From NCBI RefSeq assembly GCF_032362555.1, contig NC_083523.1, positions 4,439,501 through 4,503,500 on the forward strand: DNA of 64,000 nucleotides. The letters run 5' to 3'. Within the stretch, counting starts at the first letter, position 1, and each line of letters begins with the position of its first letter. Below are positions 1 to 11,600 of the stretch, one piece after another. Under the pieces are notes generated by a model. It worked only from the letters and a program-made list of their open reading frames with translations. It made no database searches and was not told the DNA's origin. A program made the translations under genes and the position numbers. Source of the stretch: Amyelois transitella (lineage: Eukaryota; Arthropoda; Insecta; Lepidoptera; Pyralidae).

Positions 1-1503
1 GTGTTAGAAAAAAATTCCCGATATTTTCTGCAACAACAAAAGCGTACCTTTACTTTTCCTCAGCAATCCACGTTTAAAAATAGAAACGAGCATGAACCGT
101 AATAATGCTATAGCAAACTAAGCATGTTATATAAAAAAAATACGTTATATAATCACGCCTCGTTCCCTGTACGATAATCAGGGACTTCTTGCATTTGTTA
201 CGGTGCAAACTTTTCCCCATATGAGATCTAGTAGGGAAAATGTCAGGTACGGTGAACCACAGCTTAGGCTACCGTACCTAACATTTTCCCAGTAAACAAC
301 AGATCCCCAGTTTTTTTGAATTAGAGACCACATCCTATTTATTGCATGAAGCATCCAAATTTATAATTTGTTCCCAACTTTAAAATTGTATTAAACAGGC
401 ATGTGTAATCGATTGGCTAATCGAATCAACACATGACATAATCTCATATCGGTTGCAGTGCAATTTTAATTGCGAGTTATTAATTTAACTTACATATACT
501 AATAGCATATCGTCGCACTTACACCGTAAGTTTATCGAATGTCTCTGAAATGATACGCAATATCTAGATTATTTTGCTAAACTAGTTCAAACGCACAGTT
601 ACAGAATCACCTCTCACTGTATTTTTCTTTCTTTTCTACTATATATTATGCCGTGTAGTTTCTGATAGAGAAGAATCGTACTAAGTATATATTTTGTAGA
701 TGATGATTTTGAAGACGACCGCAAGGAGAAAAGCGCAATACTAATAAAGTTCACGCGTTTGCCATTAGGAAAGCTGCCGATTGTAAAAAAAATTCATAAC
801 ATTGTCAAAGCAAGCAATATTGCTTTAGATTTGTCTTTTAACAATATATAAGTTCTGAAAACCGACAGCTTAAAATATTTTTATCCACAAGAACAAATAG
901 AATGTCCCTTTCTACTCAGCTGGAAACCACAAACCTCAAAACATAACATTTTTAATGTTTGTTTAAAGTTAATATTACATGAACGACTACAACAAAATAA
1001 GAACCAAATTTATCAACGACACTTTCAAAATTTTTGAAAAATGCATGTGGTTGCTTAAATAACCGAAACTGGAAGATGTCCAAATTAGAGATAACATTAT
1101 TCTGTGTCCATAACAAATTGGATAATATATTTCTCGTCATGAATTAATCACACCGATGTGTCCTAATATCCATAGATGCATTTTTTTATTTAACCTTCGC
1201 ATTTTTATTCGCATACCAATTTTGTTTCGCCTTCTAGTCTTGTGTCTATATTAGTCCCGTCTTACGAGTAACCCATAAGGGGTGATCTTATATGTAGTGT
1301 TAATTTTTAGTAGTGTTAATTTTTATTTAGGAATAGTTTTTTTTTTAATATAGCCCGCTGGTTTAGGTACTAAGTGCAACTTGATTAGTAGCTTCAACTT
1401 CTGGGGTCCTACGAGTAGCAATGACTACTTTTATAAACGATATTTGAGACTTTATGATAAATTAGATAAACAGATCGAGAAAAGTGAAATGAGGTCACAT
1501 AAA
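1..1503. other. AT-rich non-coding DNA
   Basis: I see no supportable gene here; the few open frames are short and AT-driven. The one clear structure is a long hairpin at 234-290, listed separately. The stretch near 153-190 (ATAATCACGCCTCGTTCCCT) weakly resembles the reversed 3' end of the RTE element found elsewhere in the window, but it is too degenerate to call. Confidence 0.5.
234..290. repeat. Near-perfect inverted repeat, 20-bp arms
   Basis: The arms at 234-253 and 271-290 are complementary at 19 of 20 positions (left arm begins GGGAAAATGT, right arm ends ACATTTTCCC), with a 17-nt spacer. It could be a small foldback element or the result of a template-switch event. No target-site duplication was seen. 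Confidence 0.7.
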
Positions 1504-2825
1504 TACATTCAGTCAGAAAAGTATCGGGAATGGATTATTTATTTATGGTTCCAAATTCAAATTTTTGTTTTTTTTGTTGTTGTTAGATTGGCACAACTGT
1601 TTTCCATTTTGGCGCGGAGTTTGAGTTGCATCTGTTGTTTACATTAAATACAGTGCTATTTTTAGTTATATCATATCTAGTGTGTATTGCTAATTTCATA
1701 ATGGATAAAAACATCGAACAAAGAGTTTGTCTTAAATTTTGCATTGCCAATGGAATATCGTGTTCGGAGTCACTGAAAATGTTACAGAAGGCTTACGGTG
1801 AATCGACTTTATCAAAAACTCGTGCTTATGAGTGGTACAAAGCGTTCAAAAGCCGTCGAGATGTGATGGAAGATTTGCCTCGCTCTGGTAGGCTATCAAC
1901 GTCTGCAACTGAAGTTAACATCGCAAAAGTGAAGGAAATAGTGACTGAAAATCCTCATTCAACTTTGAGAGAGATAGCCACCGAACTTTCTGTATCTCAC
2001 GAGTCGATCCGTACCATTTTAACTAATAATTTGGGTATGAAACATGTTGCCGCTCGGCTAGTCCCAAAAGACCTGAATTTTTTTCAAAAACTCAATCGCA
2101 TGAGAGTCGCTGAGGACATGCTAGAACGAGTCAATTCCGACCCAACATTCATGAAACGCATTGTTACTGGTGACGAGACGTGGGTTTACGAGTTTGACAT
2201 GCAAACTAGTCAACATGCTTCGGAGTGGCGCCTTCCAACTGAACCGAATCCGAAAAAACCACGCCAAAGTCGTTCAAAAGTCAAAGTCATGTTGACTGTT
2301 TTCTTTGACTATCGCGGTGTTGTGCACTCGGAATTCTTGCCGGAAGGTCAAACGGTAAATAAGGAATATTATTTGAGTGTTATGCGGCGTTTAAGAGAGC
2401 AAATCCGACGAAAAAGGCCAGATTTGTGGAAAGAAAATTCTTGGATTTTGCACCATGATAATGCACCTTCGCACAAGGCCATCATTGTGAACGAATTTTT
2501 AACCAAACACTCAACAAATACCATCGAGCAACCACCATATTCACCAGATATGGCTCCAGCCGACTTTTTTCTTTTTCCTAAACTCAAATTACCACTTCGT
2601 GGCACCTGTTTTCAATCGGTAGAAGACATAAAAGAGAATTCGCGGCGAGAACTGACCTCAATTCCGGAAACAGCGTTTAAAAAATGTTTTGATGATTGGA
2701 TTATTCGTTGGCGTAAGTGTATCGTTTCTAAAGGAGCATATTTTGAAGGTGATAAAATAAATTTGGATGAATAACAAACAGTTTGTGTATTATTGATCTT
2801 TTCCTGCTACTTTCTTGACAGAGTA
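1504..2825 (+). mobile_element. Tc1/mariner-family transposon, about 1.3 kb
   Basis: The element encloses an intact DD34D transposase gene. The right terminal repeat reads on the minus strand as CTCTGTCAAGAAAGTAGCAG, ending at 2823 and followed by TA (2824-2825). The left end, after TA at 1504-1505, carries a diverged match (CAGTCAGAAAAGTATCGGG at 1510-1528) agreeing at about 16 of 21 aligned positions, with one extra base near the tip. Flanking TA dinucleotides fit the mariner target duplication, and the overall length of about 1.32 kb is usual for mariners. The mismatched left end suggests reduced mobility even though the gene is open. Confidence 0.85.
1701..2774 (+). CDS. Mariner transposase, intact frame (357 aa)
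   Basis: This encodes a cut-and-paste transposase that binds the terminal repeats, excises the element and reinserts it at TA. I start it at the ATG at 1701 (MDKNIEQR); the open frame upstream has only a non-ATG start and lies in the element's 5' untranslated part. The N-terminal third holds two helix-turn-helix-like segments: the first has the WYKAFKSRR stretch, and the second the TLREIATELSVSHESIRTIL stretch. The catalytic triad is complete: Asp in VTGDETW, Asp in HHDNAPSH, and Asp in PDMAPADFF, with 34 residues between the second and third, the DD34D spacing of mariner. Length matches the family norm (about 345-355 aa). No stop or frameshift is present, which suggests fairly recent insertion. 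The subfamily was not assigned. Confidence 0.93.
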   Translation: MDKNIEQRVCLKFCIANGISCSESLKMLQKAYGESTLSKTRAYEWYKAFKSRRDVMEDLPRSGRLSTSATEVNIAKVKEIVTENPHSTLREIATELSVSHESIRTILTNNLGMKHVAARLVPKDLNFFQKLNRMRVAEDMLERVNSDPTFMKRIVTGDETWVYEFDMQTSQHASEWRLPTEPNPKKPRQSRSKVKVMLTVFFDYRGVVHSEFLPEGQTVNKEYYLSVMRRLREQIRRKRPDLWKENSWILHHDNAPSHKAIIVNEFLTKHSTNTIEQPPYSPDMAPADFFLFPKLKLPLRGTCFQSVEDIKENSRRELTSIPETAFKKCFDDWIIRWRKCIVSKGAYFEGDKINLDE

Positions 2826-3326
2826 GTATAAAGTAATATCTTATTGTCTCGTTACAAAAACAAACAGGGCAAAGATATCTGGCAGCAGAATCATTCTATC
2901 GGTCAAGTTAAGTCGACATTTTTTTTAAATATACTCAGCAGACTTGAACTATATGGCTTTTAATACTTTATTCAACATTTCCAGACGCCCACAAGATACT
3001 TTAATTTCATTTAAACGACGACGTTCTACGCCCACTTGCTTTTTATGCAAATAATAATTCCAGGGCTTAAAAACTAGGTTCTTAGATAACATTGGAATTC
3101 CATGAAACCTTAGCCGGAACACGATTAGATAACTGACAGATAGAAGTTGCATGTTAGCAGAATGAATATAAATTAAATGATTGCTTACTTGGATCAGGAA
3201 TTCCGTCTTCTAGCATAGTAAGTACATCCGGAGTAATTTTTGATACTTCATTTACTACGGTATGTGTTATCAAGTTTTTGTATAGTTTAACATTGTTGCG
3301 TGATAGTGGTAGAAATATGATACAGC
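2826..3326. other. Intergenic, nothing recognised
   Basis: This is AT-rich spacer between the mariner element and a tRNA-derived SINE. The short minus-strand open frame in it has no recognisable motif and no splice context. Confidence 0.5.
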
Positions 3327-3610
3327 GTCGGTGGTCGAATGGTTAAGGCACCTGATTAAAAAAAGGCTGATTCACATTGCCCAAGTTCAAATCCCGCCGC
3401 GGCAATGTGCCATAAAATATCGTTGGAGTTATCTCTTACCGCGAGAGAAATCATTGTATGGAAATCATAGCTGCAGATTTAGGCTACTGCTTGTGTACTC
3501 ATAATCCAATATAGTTTAAGTTCCCTTGAAAAGGTTGCGGGAATCAGACGAAAGTTACTCCGAATAAAAATCTGACTCATCTACTTAACTTTAGTCATTA
3601 CGAATCACCT
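3327..3610 (+). mobile_element. tRNA-derived SINE, leader plus body
   Basis: The 5' part resembles a tRNA with a long variable arm: an A-box-like segment (GGTGGTCGAATGGTTAAGGC) and a B-box-like segment (AGTTCAAATCC, about 3385). It is followed by about 200 bp of non-tRNA body. The anticodon-stem region is spoiled by a run of A, so a working tRNA is unlikely. The family differs from the SINE at 49325. No target duplication was found. Confidence 0.6.
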
Positions 3611-3614
3611 TTTT

Positions 3615-3660
3615 ACGAAGGACCACTCAATGCAATCTTTCCCATGGATGTTGTAAAGCA
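3615..3660 (+). mobile_element. Family A repeat, 5' fragment
   Basis: The segment contains GGACCACTCAATGCAATCTT and CCCATGGATGTTGTAAAG. Both match the 5' part of the family A retroposon, which is fuller at 5095 and, reversed, at 38170. Confidence 0.5.
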
Positions 3661-3992
3661 AAAGAAAGAGTTTGTCAGCTGTCATGCGCAGATTCAAAAA
3701 ATCATAGTAAGAAAGAAAAGACATAAGGGAGTATAAAAATGCCATGAGCTAGGAATTTGTTGTTATCTAAATTTTGAAGCCATTCAGCCGAAAGTAACCT
3801 TCGAGCCTTTTCGGGACCATTATCTTAGACTACCCCTTAAGGCGGAAAGCTTGAAAGAAGAATAGCTTAATTACTCCTTTTTTAAAGAAAATTCAACAAA
3901 GCGCTTGCGAAATATTTCTCTCCTGTTGGCAAAAGTTGTCTTATTTGTGTTTTAGTGATTGATAACAACAAAATTCCTAGAAAATTCATTAT

Positions 3993-4085
3993 GACATAAA
4001 GTTGATGGATCTCAATCCAAAGCTAACTCAATCTGGGTAATTTGCCCGTATATATTTATTTATTTCGTTATTCATTTAGGAACGC
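3993..4085 (+). mobile_element. 3' end of tRNA-derived SINE (49325 family)
   Basis: GCTAACTCAATCTGGGTAAT followed by TTGCCCGTATATATTTATT is the 3' end of the SINE whose full copy lies at 49325-49572. The tRNA-like head is absent, so the copy is 5'-truncated. The remainder of 3661-5090 is AT-rich with no gene seen. Confidence 0.6.
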
Positions 4086-5094
4086 CTCTAGTAGGCTCTC
4101 TACAATTCCACTGTAAAACTTGGTATAACACACATTGTAACGCCATCTATGAGACTTCAGCTACACTATTCAGAAGGTGGGAAATTTGCTGGTACGTGTT
4201 GAAGTGAACGGAAAATTTCCTCTTAATACTTCTAAGTTAAATAGACTAGATGGCAGTAGCTATGTATGAATTTCTATTTTGATTATGTGCGTGCATATTT
4301 GCGTTTTGAAAAAAGGAAGTTCATTCCCAAAGTGAAAAAACCTACCTAAGAACTTTCTTACTAGAAAGTCATACGAAGGTTTATTAAAGCTTATTAGCTA
4401 AGAAATACTTTTTCAAAATTCTCCTATGCATAGTATTAGATAATTATATATTTATTATATTATATAGATTGTACCTTATAAATAATGGACTGCTCACAGA
4501 CTATAGGATAAATGACACATAGACTTGCCCGGCAAAGTATAAGTTCTAGGCTTGTCTTAAGACACTAACTCAATTGTTTGTTTTGCATGTTTATTGATCA
4601 TCTTCAAAAAAATTGATCCAAATAGTTACATACAGACAGCCAAATTATAAACAAAGCATATACTAAAACGATTAAAACATATTTTTATCGTGGTTAAATA
4701 TTTTGTATCGGTATGTCAACACCGGGACATAACTTCCTTTGTACAGAATATAAATGAGGCACCAAACCTCGGCAGATAGTGCTTCCATAAATCCTGGATC
4801 TCGATACCAGCTAGGGTTGTCACTCAAACAAAAATAAAAAATGTCTGAAACATACCAGTAAAAATTTTTAACCACATGCAATTGTTTTTTATTAAGCTAT
4901 CATCTACGGCATCGTAAACCAATTGATTTTCAGAGAATGACTTCATTTTTGTTTCGAGCTTATTATGATAGAAGAGTCGCAGTGAGAATCAATTATGCTA
5001 CTTAAGATATGTCATTCGCCAGGTGGGTTGACTTAGCAATAAATTTAGAAAATTCTCCAAAAATTAGTAAGTACAATTTTATTTGTGCTGTATG

Positions 5095-5315
5095 GTTGAC
5101 CACTCCATATCTTTCCTATGGATGTCGTAAAAGCGAACTAAGGAAATGATTTAAAAGCTTGGGATCTTCTTGTGTGATAGGCTGGCCTAGCAACCTATTA
5201 ATATTTCAATTCCATCATTCAAACATACAGCTGATCGTGGCCTGTCAGATAGGGAGACAGAATCAACAGTTCTGTCTCCCCGCAAGGGATATAGAATTGA
5301 TTGTATGTAAGTATA
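5095..5315 (+). mobile_element. Family A repeat, near full length
   Basis: The copy runs from the GACCACTCCATATCTTTCC head through the CTAGCAACCTATTAATATTT middle to the CCCCGCAAGGGATATAG end and a TGTATGTAAG tail. Inside it the normal small internal hairpin is replaced by a perfect 11-bp inverted repeat (5252-5262 with 5270-5280) spaced by 7 nt, a local rearrangement peculiar to this copy. Confidence 0.75.
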
Positions 5316-5598
5316 ATATTATAGGTACGCCCCATTTGTTATCGTAGAGGAAATGGAAGATTTAAAAAGATCGTAACAAGTGAAAAATATTAAAAAGCCA
5401 GCGCCAACCCTACGGCTGCTGCTTTTTTGTTTACATAGTAGATTGATGAACGTGGATAGAGTAACGTATCGGATATCGAGTGCACTGGAAAAAAACTATG
5501 CGAGCCGCTTTTCATTATTTACAACCAGTCGGATTCGGATAGCTTTTGGTAAAACCATTTTGTATCCACAACTTTTTGTTTTTAACTTATTGATATAT

Positions 5599-5619
5599 TC
5601 TCTCTCTCTCTCTCTCTCT
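5599..5619. repeat. (TC)n microsatellite
   Basis: This is an uninterrupted run of TC dinucleotides about 21 bp long inside an AT-rich spacer. It also lies in a chance open frame that I do not regard as a gene. Confidence 0.9.
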
Positions 5620-5715
5620 ATCTTTGCATATGCCGAAGTCACTTCCAACATTTCTCTCTCTACTTTTTTTATTTAGCGTCCTAACTTTAAATCCATAAGC
5701 TAGTGCCAAATCTAG

Positions 5716-5764
5716 TTACCAATATTGATCATGGGAAATGCTTTCCCATGATCAATATTGGTAA
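5716..5764. repeat. Perfect 23-bp hairpin, 3-nt loop
   Basis: The arms 5716-5738 and 5742-5764 are exact reverse complements (TTACCAATATTGATC... to ...GATCAATATTGGTAA) with loop TGC. It belongs to no recognised element. See the finding on hairpins. Confidence 0.95.
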
Positions 5765-5799
5765 GTAGCATCCAAATTTAAGTAGGTTAGGTTAGATGC

Positions 5800-5885
5800 T
5801 TCAGGATCATGGTCAAAGGCCGCATCCAGGGTTCCTCTCCAGAATGGTAAGGATGACCGAGATTAAAGCCAAAAGGGATAAAAAT
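5800..5885 (-). mobile_element. Family B repeat fragment, reversed
   Basis: GATCATGGTCAAAGGC and the following CCAGGGTTCCTCTCCAGAA reverse-complement to the family B head (CCTCGCC...TCTGGAGAG...AGCCC...CATGATC). It is most like the reversed copy at 34335. Confidence 0.55.
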
Positions 5886-5952
5886 TCCCCTATTCATATA
5901 GAGTTATAATCTGTTAGAGTGATGGCTATAAGCTCCAAATGTTTTAACATTT

Positions 5953-6148
5953 GTACATACATATAGTCACGACTATATCCCTTATGGGGATATATGAAAG
6001 GGATGATAGAATTGAGATATTGAGATTCAAATAGTGACAGGTTGCTAGCCCGTCGCCTATAAGAGAAATCCCAAGTTTATAAGCCTATCCGTAAGACGTC
6101 ATTGACATCCATGGGAAAGAGATGGAGTGGTCCTCTCCTTTTTCTAAC
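5953..6148 (-). mobile_element. Family A repeat, reversed
   Basis: Read on the minus strand it has the family order: CCATCTCTTTCCCATGGATG head, CTAGCAACCTGTCACTATTT, then GACTATATCC and a tail ending in ACATACATATAG on the plus strand. The middle segment with GCTGAACGTGGCC is missing, so the copy carries an internal deletion. Confidence 0.7.
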
Positions 6149-6561
6149 GGTGCACACACATACTCATACACATACACTTTAACTCTTTTTTCCCCAAAAA
6201 ACCAAACGATGTGGAAAATCACTGAACGTTGATTAATAGGATTTGTACCGGATATTCCGCCATGTTGGCTTGGATCCGGAAACAGCCGCCGCTCTTGTAA
6301 ATACAACACTCTCCGTATATACAACTTCCGGGCACAATGGTCCCAAATCCCTAACTCTGAATATTGTAATTTATTTTTATTTTTTGCCATTTTAAGGGTT
6401 TACTGCAGTATACACATACACACAACCTATCGTCATTTTCCCTTGCTAGCTCATTGATGAAATGGAAAAATATGTCGGTAATAGAAAATCATAAATTCTT
6501 ATCGTTTTATTTCTTTAATCTGATTCATGTGGTTGCCTGCACTTTAATATGACACTATTTG

Positions 6562-6662
6562 ACCATCATTTGAGCCATACAGCTGAACGTCGCCTTTCAG
6601 TTTTTGGAAGTCTGTGGGCTCTATCTACCCCATAAAGGATAAAGATGTGATTGTATGTATGT
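6562..6662 (+). mobile_element. Family A repeat, 3' part
   Basis: It contains GCTGAACGTCGCCTTTCAGT, CTCTATCTACCCCATAAAGG and GTGATTGTATGTATG, in family order. It is 5'-truncated before the CTAGCAACC block. Confidence 0.7.
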
Positions 6663-7086
6663 TAAACAGAATACAACTTTGTATTCCATTAAAATACTAT
6701 GTTGTCAATTTATTTTGTGTATTGACCCTTTTTTCCTTTGCTTTTAAAATTACTGAACCTTTTAAAGAACAATGATTAAAAACTACAATACCTACTACAG
6801 ATAAATCTGTACGATATCTATATGGGGTAAACCCCATGGTACCAAGTTAGCGATTTAATTATGATTTTTTGGGGATTTTACTCTCCATTTCTCTTTCAGT
6901 CATATCCTCTGCTCATTTGCTTCATACTTCTTCTCAAACAATAAGTCCAATCTGTATATATTGAAGGATAAATAAAATAAATAACGATGTTTTATTCATA
7001 TTTTATTTGTGACTAGCGCTACTTTTGCTAACAAAACATTTTCCATATAAAAACCTACATTTACATACAAAACGCAGCCTCCTCCC

Positions 7087-7120
7087 TATCCTCTTAAAGG
7101 TGTTTACCTTTAAGAGGATA
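7087..7120. repeat. Perfect 15-bp hairpin, 4-nt loop
   Basis: TATCCTCTTAAAGGT (7087-7101) is the exact reverse complement of 7106-7120; the loop is GTTT. It is not inside a recognised repeat. Confidence 0.9.
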
Positions 7121-7261
7121 ACATTCAATTATTGTGTTAAAAGGAATAGTCATCCCACCTTTACCAAAAACCTTTCAACCTGCTTACATAAATAAACAAT
7201 GAATTTAGTACCAAATAGATAAATATTAAGTGTCATGTGGTTTCCGACAACGATAAAAAAA

Positions 7262-7442
7262 GAATAGAAGATAGGTTTTGGGATTCTTCTTTTAAGCGAT
7301 GATGGGCTAGATACCTATCGCTATTTGAATCTCAATTCTATCATTGAATCCAACTGAACGTGGCCTATCAGTCTTTTCAAGACTGTTGGCTCTGTCTACG
7401 AGTAATATGACAAAGGATATAGTCGTGTTTATGTGTTTGTAT
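7262..7442 (+). mobile_element. Family A repeat
   Basis: GGGATTCTTCTTTTAAGCGA, then GAATCTCAATTCTATCATTG, CTGAACGTGGCC, CAGTCTTTTCAAGACTGTTG and GGCTCTGTCTAC follow in order. The end is altered by a short insertion but keeps GGATATAGTCGTG. Confidence 0.75.
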
Positions 7443-8605
7443 TTAGATAAATATTAATATTACATGAAGACGCATAACTAATTCGGCTACTTACATACAA
7501 TGCAACATTTTATACAAAAAAAAGTAAATAATTTGTCTAAGCTTATAACGATCTATAATTTATTCCGACTGTACTAAATATTGTTTGAAATACCTATACT
7601 ATATAACAAGGCAGATAGACGTAATATGGGATTCACGGAAAAATACATTTTAATATTGATTAAAAAATTATATCAGTAATTCTTGTTACAAATTGTGGCA
7701 TCAAAATGGAAGAATTCACGGTTGAAGTTAGATTAATCTAGTTAGGTTTTGTTGATGTAACTTAATTCCCTAATGGCTAACTAACTAATACGGTCGAGTA
7801 TTGTATTATATGTCTATAATATTTTACTTGTATTTTTTAAACTATAATCCCTATATCACAAGTAGGTAACTTTTAATGCGCGCTTTAAAACTATTATTTT
7901 GATTAAAATGAATTTTTAGTGTCTTACAATTAGGTGATTTTACAATTATTTAACTAGTGCAATTATTTAGCTAACTATTAATATTAACTCTTACGATAAC
8001 AAACCTATAATACCTACATATGTGACTTGTGTCACAAATAAAAAATAGATCACCATGAGTTGATGTGGTTTTTATTACTAATACTACCTTTGTCCTTTTT
8101 TTTATTATAAAAATAAATTAATCTAATTAATAGCTAAGGAATGATCGAATGTAGATAATTAGATCCTATTTATACATCACCGATAATTATGTCGATAGTA
8201 AAATAACAGTTGTTTTAGATTTCTGTAAAAGTTAAGTGGGTAACCATAGCTATAGTTTCAATAGCATTTATGCATTTTGAAATAAGCAATTCTGCTCAAA
8301 TTCGACTGAAAAATATATATGTTTTTAATAATATTTCGGTCACCTGTTCTTCCGAGAGTGTGTCACTAAGCCACCACAATAATCCCAATATTTTTCTAAA
8401 TTCTGTAATTACCAGACACTTTTAAAAGGCACCGTTGAAAGTTTTGTTTAGGACTGAATAAGAAAGAAGTAAAGGTTTTCATTATGAAGACTTCAGTTTG
8501 CTTTACAACAAATAGTATTTCTATACATATTTGAAATAACTAACTTTCTTTCATTACAGTTAGATTAACAACTAAACATAGATAGTTTTAAACAATTCTC
8601 CATGT
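7443..8605. other. AT-rich 3' flank of the DM4/DM12-like gene
   Basis: No exon or repeat was recognised here. The 3' untranslated region of the gene at 8606-13922 probably lies in its upper part. I did not fix a poly(A) site. Confidence 0.4.
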
Positions 8606-11600
8606 TTAAGCATTCCCAAGCAGTTGGGAGTCATCACAACTCCTGCGCTTGGCCAGCTGGTGGCAGAGCTGTGGGGATCCCACGATGTCGCCAAGAAATA
8701 CGCTGAGGAGGTAAAATTCTTTGGCTTTGTCCGCTGAACGTTTGTATTGGCTGTAAAAGATAAAAAAGATGTTGGTAAAAATCGCAGAAATTTGTATAGT
8801 CGCATTTATGTGGTGAACATACATTTTGCCTTCTTAAACACAAAATGCGAACTAAATATACTTAAACACTGATATTTGATTTGAACAGTTGTAGTTATAA
8901 ATCCCTATCAATTAAACATAGAGCCAAAGCAAATAAGATACTAGGACCAGATAAACGGATAGTGGCAATAAATTATACATCTGCATAACAATTTCGCTAT
9001 GCAACTCAGAAAATATAAACTGCTTTGGATTGAAACCATTTTTTGTAAGAATATTTCGTATTTGTTTTTCTATTTGTGTCTGTTTTAAAAATGTACCAGC
9101 TACTTCTCGTGTATATAGCAAAAGTCAATCAGGGAAAAAGGGGAAGGCTTATAATCTGTGTGTTATTGTACTAACAAACAACCTGTCCAGCCACCCAGCC
9201 AAATATGGTCTTCGAGTCATCTGACTATTTTGCCTCTGTCTACCCCATAATAAGTGACATTTGTATGTTTTTTGTATGCATGCCTCTTCTTTGGAATAGT
9301 AAGTCCTAACAACTTAGACGACTCTAACGGTTTAATCCACATCCACACTAATAATAAAGAGTATATTAGTATAATAATTAGTATTTTTGTATGTTTGTCA
9401 TGAATAAACTACTAAACTGATTTCAAAAAGCTACTTTTTCACCATCAGAAAGCTACTTTAGAACTTATAAATTTCACGGTGGGTTCTTCCGAGAAAATGA
9501 AATTTTCAAAAAAGTTCGACCTGCAAATCTCTATCTTAAAGCGTGACCGGGTTTATTTCAAGTCTCCTAACTAAACCCAGAAATATGACAATTGCAAAGC
9601 AACTTCCGTAGCGGCACACAAAAAGCAACTCTATTCCTTTGTCCAAACAAGAGATTTGTACATACATTTATTGTTCTTGAACTTTTAGATTTGTTGAAGT
9701 AATAAGCTTTTTGTTTCACTTGCAATAAGGTACATATTATCTTGACATACTATGTTAGTTAGAACAGTGAAAGTGACTGCGTTATTGCATAATAGTGGTT
9801 TACCTCGGACTTCGAACGTGCAGTTCTAGTCTCCCATACACTGAGATGGTAAATTAAACTATATCTTTATTTGTGGGCAATCTTAATTTTAAAAAATCTG
9901 GTTTGGGAAGAGCTTTTTATAAATATAGAGAAGGGGAGAGGAGGAGAGGGTTACGAATACGATTAACAAGTAAGAAACAATCAATCAAACATTATTACCT
10001 AAATTGGGAACTTAGAAGCTTTAACTTAAAGCTATACTTATTTAAAGGTAATATATGACAAAACCCCCAACAAATATACGTATCATGATTATAATCAAAA
10101 TATAGTTTGGTAAATATCCATTAGTTCATGTGGAAATTCTCAATTCGTTATCACACGAAAAATATCTAGCAGTAACACAATTTACTGTACAATAAAACAT
10201 TTATTGATTTGTCATGCCCTTGTACCTAATTTATATTGTTGTTTATAAACCAAAAAACACTGCTTAGTATATATTACTAAAGATATTAGTAAAAAATCCT
10301 TGGTAAACCGTTTCGACATCACTTTTTAATGCTGTACATTAACTTAATAGTTGTATGCTTTCACTAATTAAGAAAATGTAATTGTACCGCACATAATCAT
10401 AACCCGGCCAAGAAAATGTCAATGTCGGGTCATACTCAATTTAAATTTATGATATAAATTAAGAAATGCTGCCTATATTAATCAGTGGCAGGGGATGACA
10501 CAGGACGCAAAGGCAAGACAGACCCAAAAAGAAAACCTTTACATCGGAGTACACATTTTAAGTCGCTGCACCACATTAATAAATTTAAAAAATTACATAG
10601 GTACGTTGGACAAACACCAAGAAAAAAATTCCAGCCAGTATCTCAAACACATTAAAATCTTTTTAATTGGAATTCCACATTTAAAAGTTTGCTATGCGGT
10701 TCCAATCATTCGATGTAGGAAAACGTTCTAGTGGCTGCGTGATTGGCATCTTTACTTCGGCGATGGTCGATTGCGTGTCGTTATTACATCGTGTCCCACT
10801 TGCACGGCGGACGCGCAGGTTTGCATTCTTATACCACTGTCCGCGATTCGTACGGTCTCTGACTCTCTGACCTGGTTTGTGAGCATTCGCAACGGCCTTG
10901 AAACACCCGATTTGAATATCATTATGAAACCATAGAAACTTGGGCCCAAATAGAGTCAAGGTTATGTTTGTATCGTCTTTCGTGATGTGATTGCGGGCTG
11001 TCAGTGTGTCTTTGATATAAAAAAAATATTGGAAAATAAAACAAAAGACCTCAACTACTATGGAAAAAAATTACTAAGTCTACAAGGGTATGTAATATAT
11101 TGAATAAAAGCCTTATTCAATCATATTAGGTGTTTGTGTATAGTAAATTCTTTTCATGGTCGTTTAGAATTTATGCCTCTTCTAATACATGTAGAATTTT
11201 AATATATTTACGTACCTGAACACATCAGGCCAGTCCAGCTGTGGCCGCGGATGCGCCTGCGCCCGCGCCGCGTAGTGTGCGCACACCCTTTCGAACACGC
11301 ATGCTCGCGCACCGAATTCGCCAACAATGTACTTCTCCACTTCAAGAGCGTCAAATGGCTCGAAGGGTTCGCTTGCGAAGGACAGTTCTCGACGATTCCG
11401 AGAGCGGTAGGTAGCTGGAATGGACAAATTTGCACGTCATAACAAGATATCATTTAGACAAATAAATAAAAAATAAATGGGACATATCAGTGACCAGATT
11501 GATATGTCACCAAATTTACTCTTTAACTTATTAAAAAAAAACATGAAAAGAAAACGGACCGTCGAAGACCAAAGGGTAAATCTCAGCTCAGGTTAACACA

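Noticed and set aside
3327..3420. A Leu/Ser-type tRNA gene
   Set aside because: The anticodon region is disrupted by an A-run and a non-tRNA body follows.
10495..10731. 78-codon plus-strand frame as a coding exon
   Set aside because: Lysine-rich chance frame with no ATG-linked motif or splice consensus.
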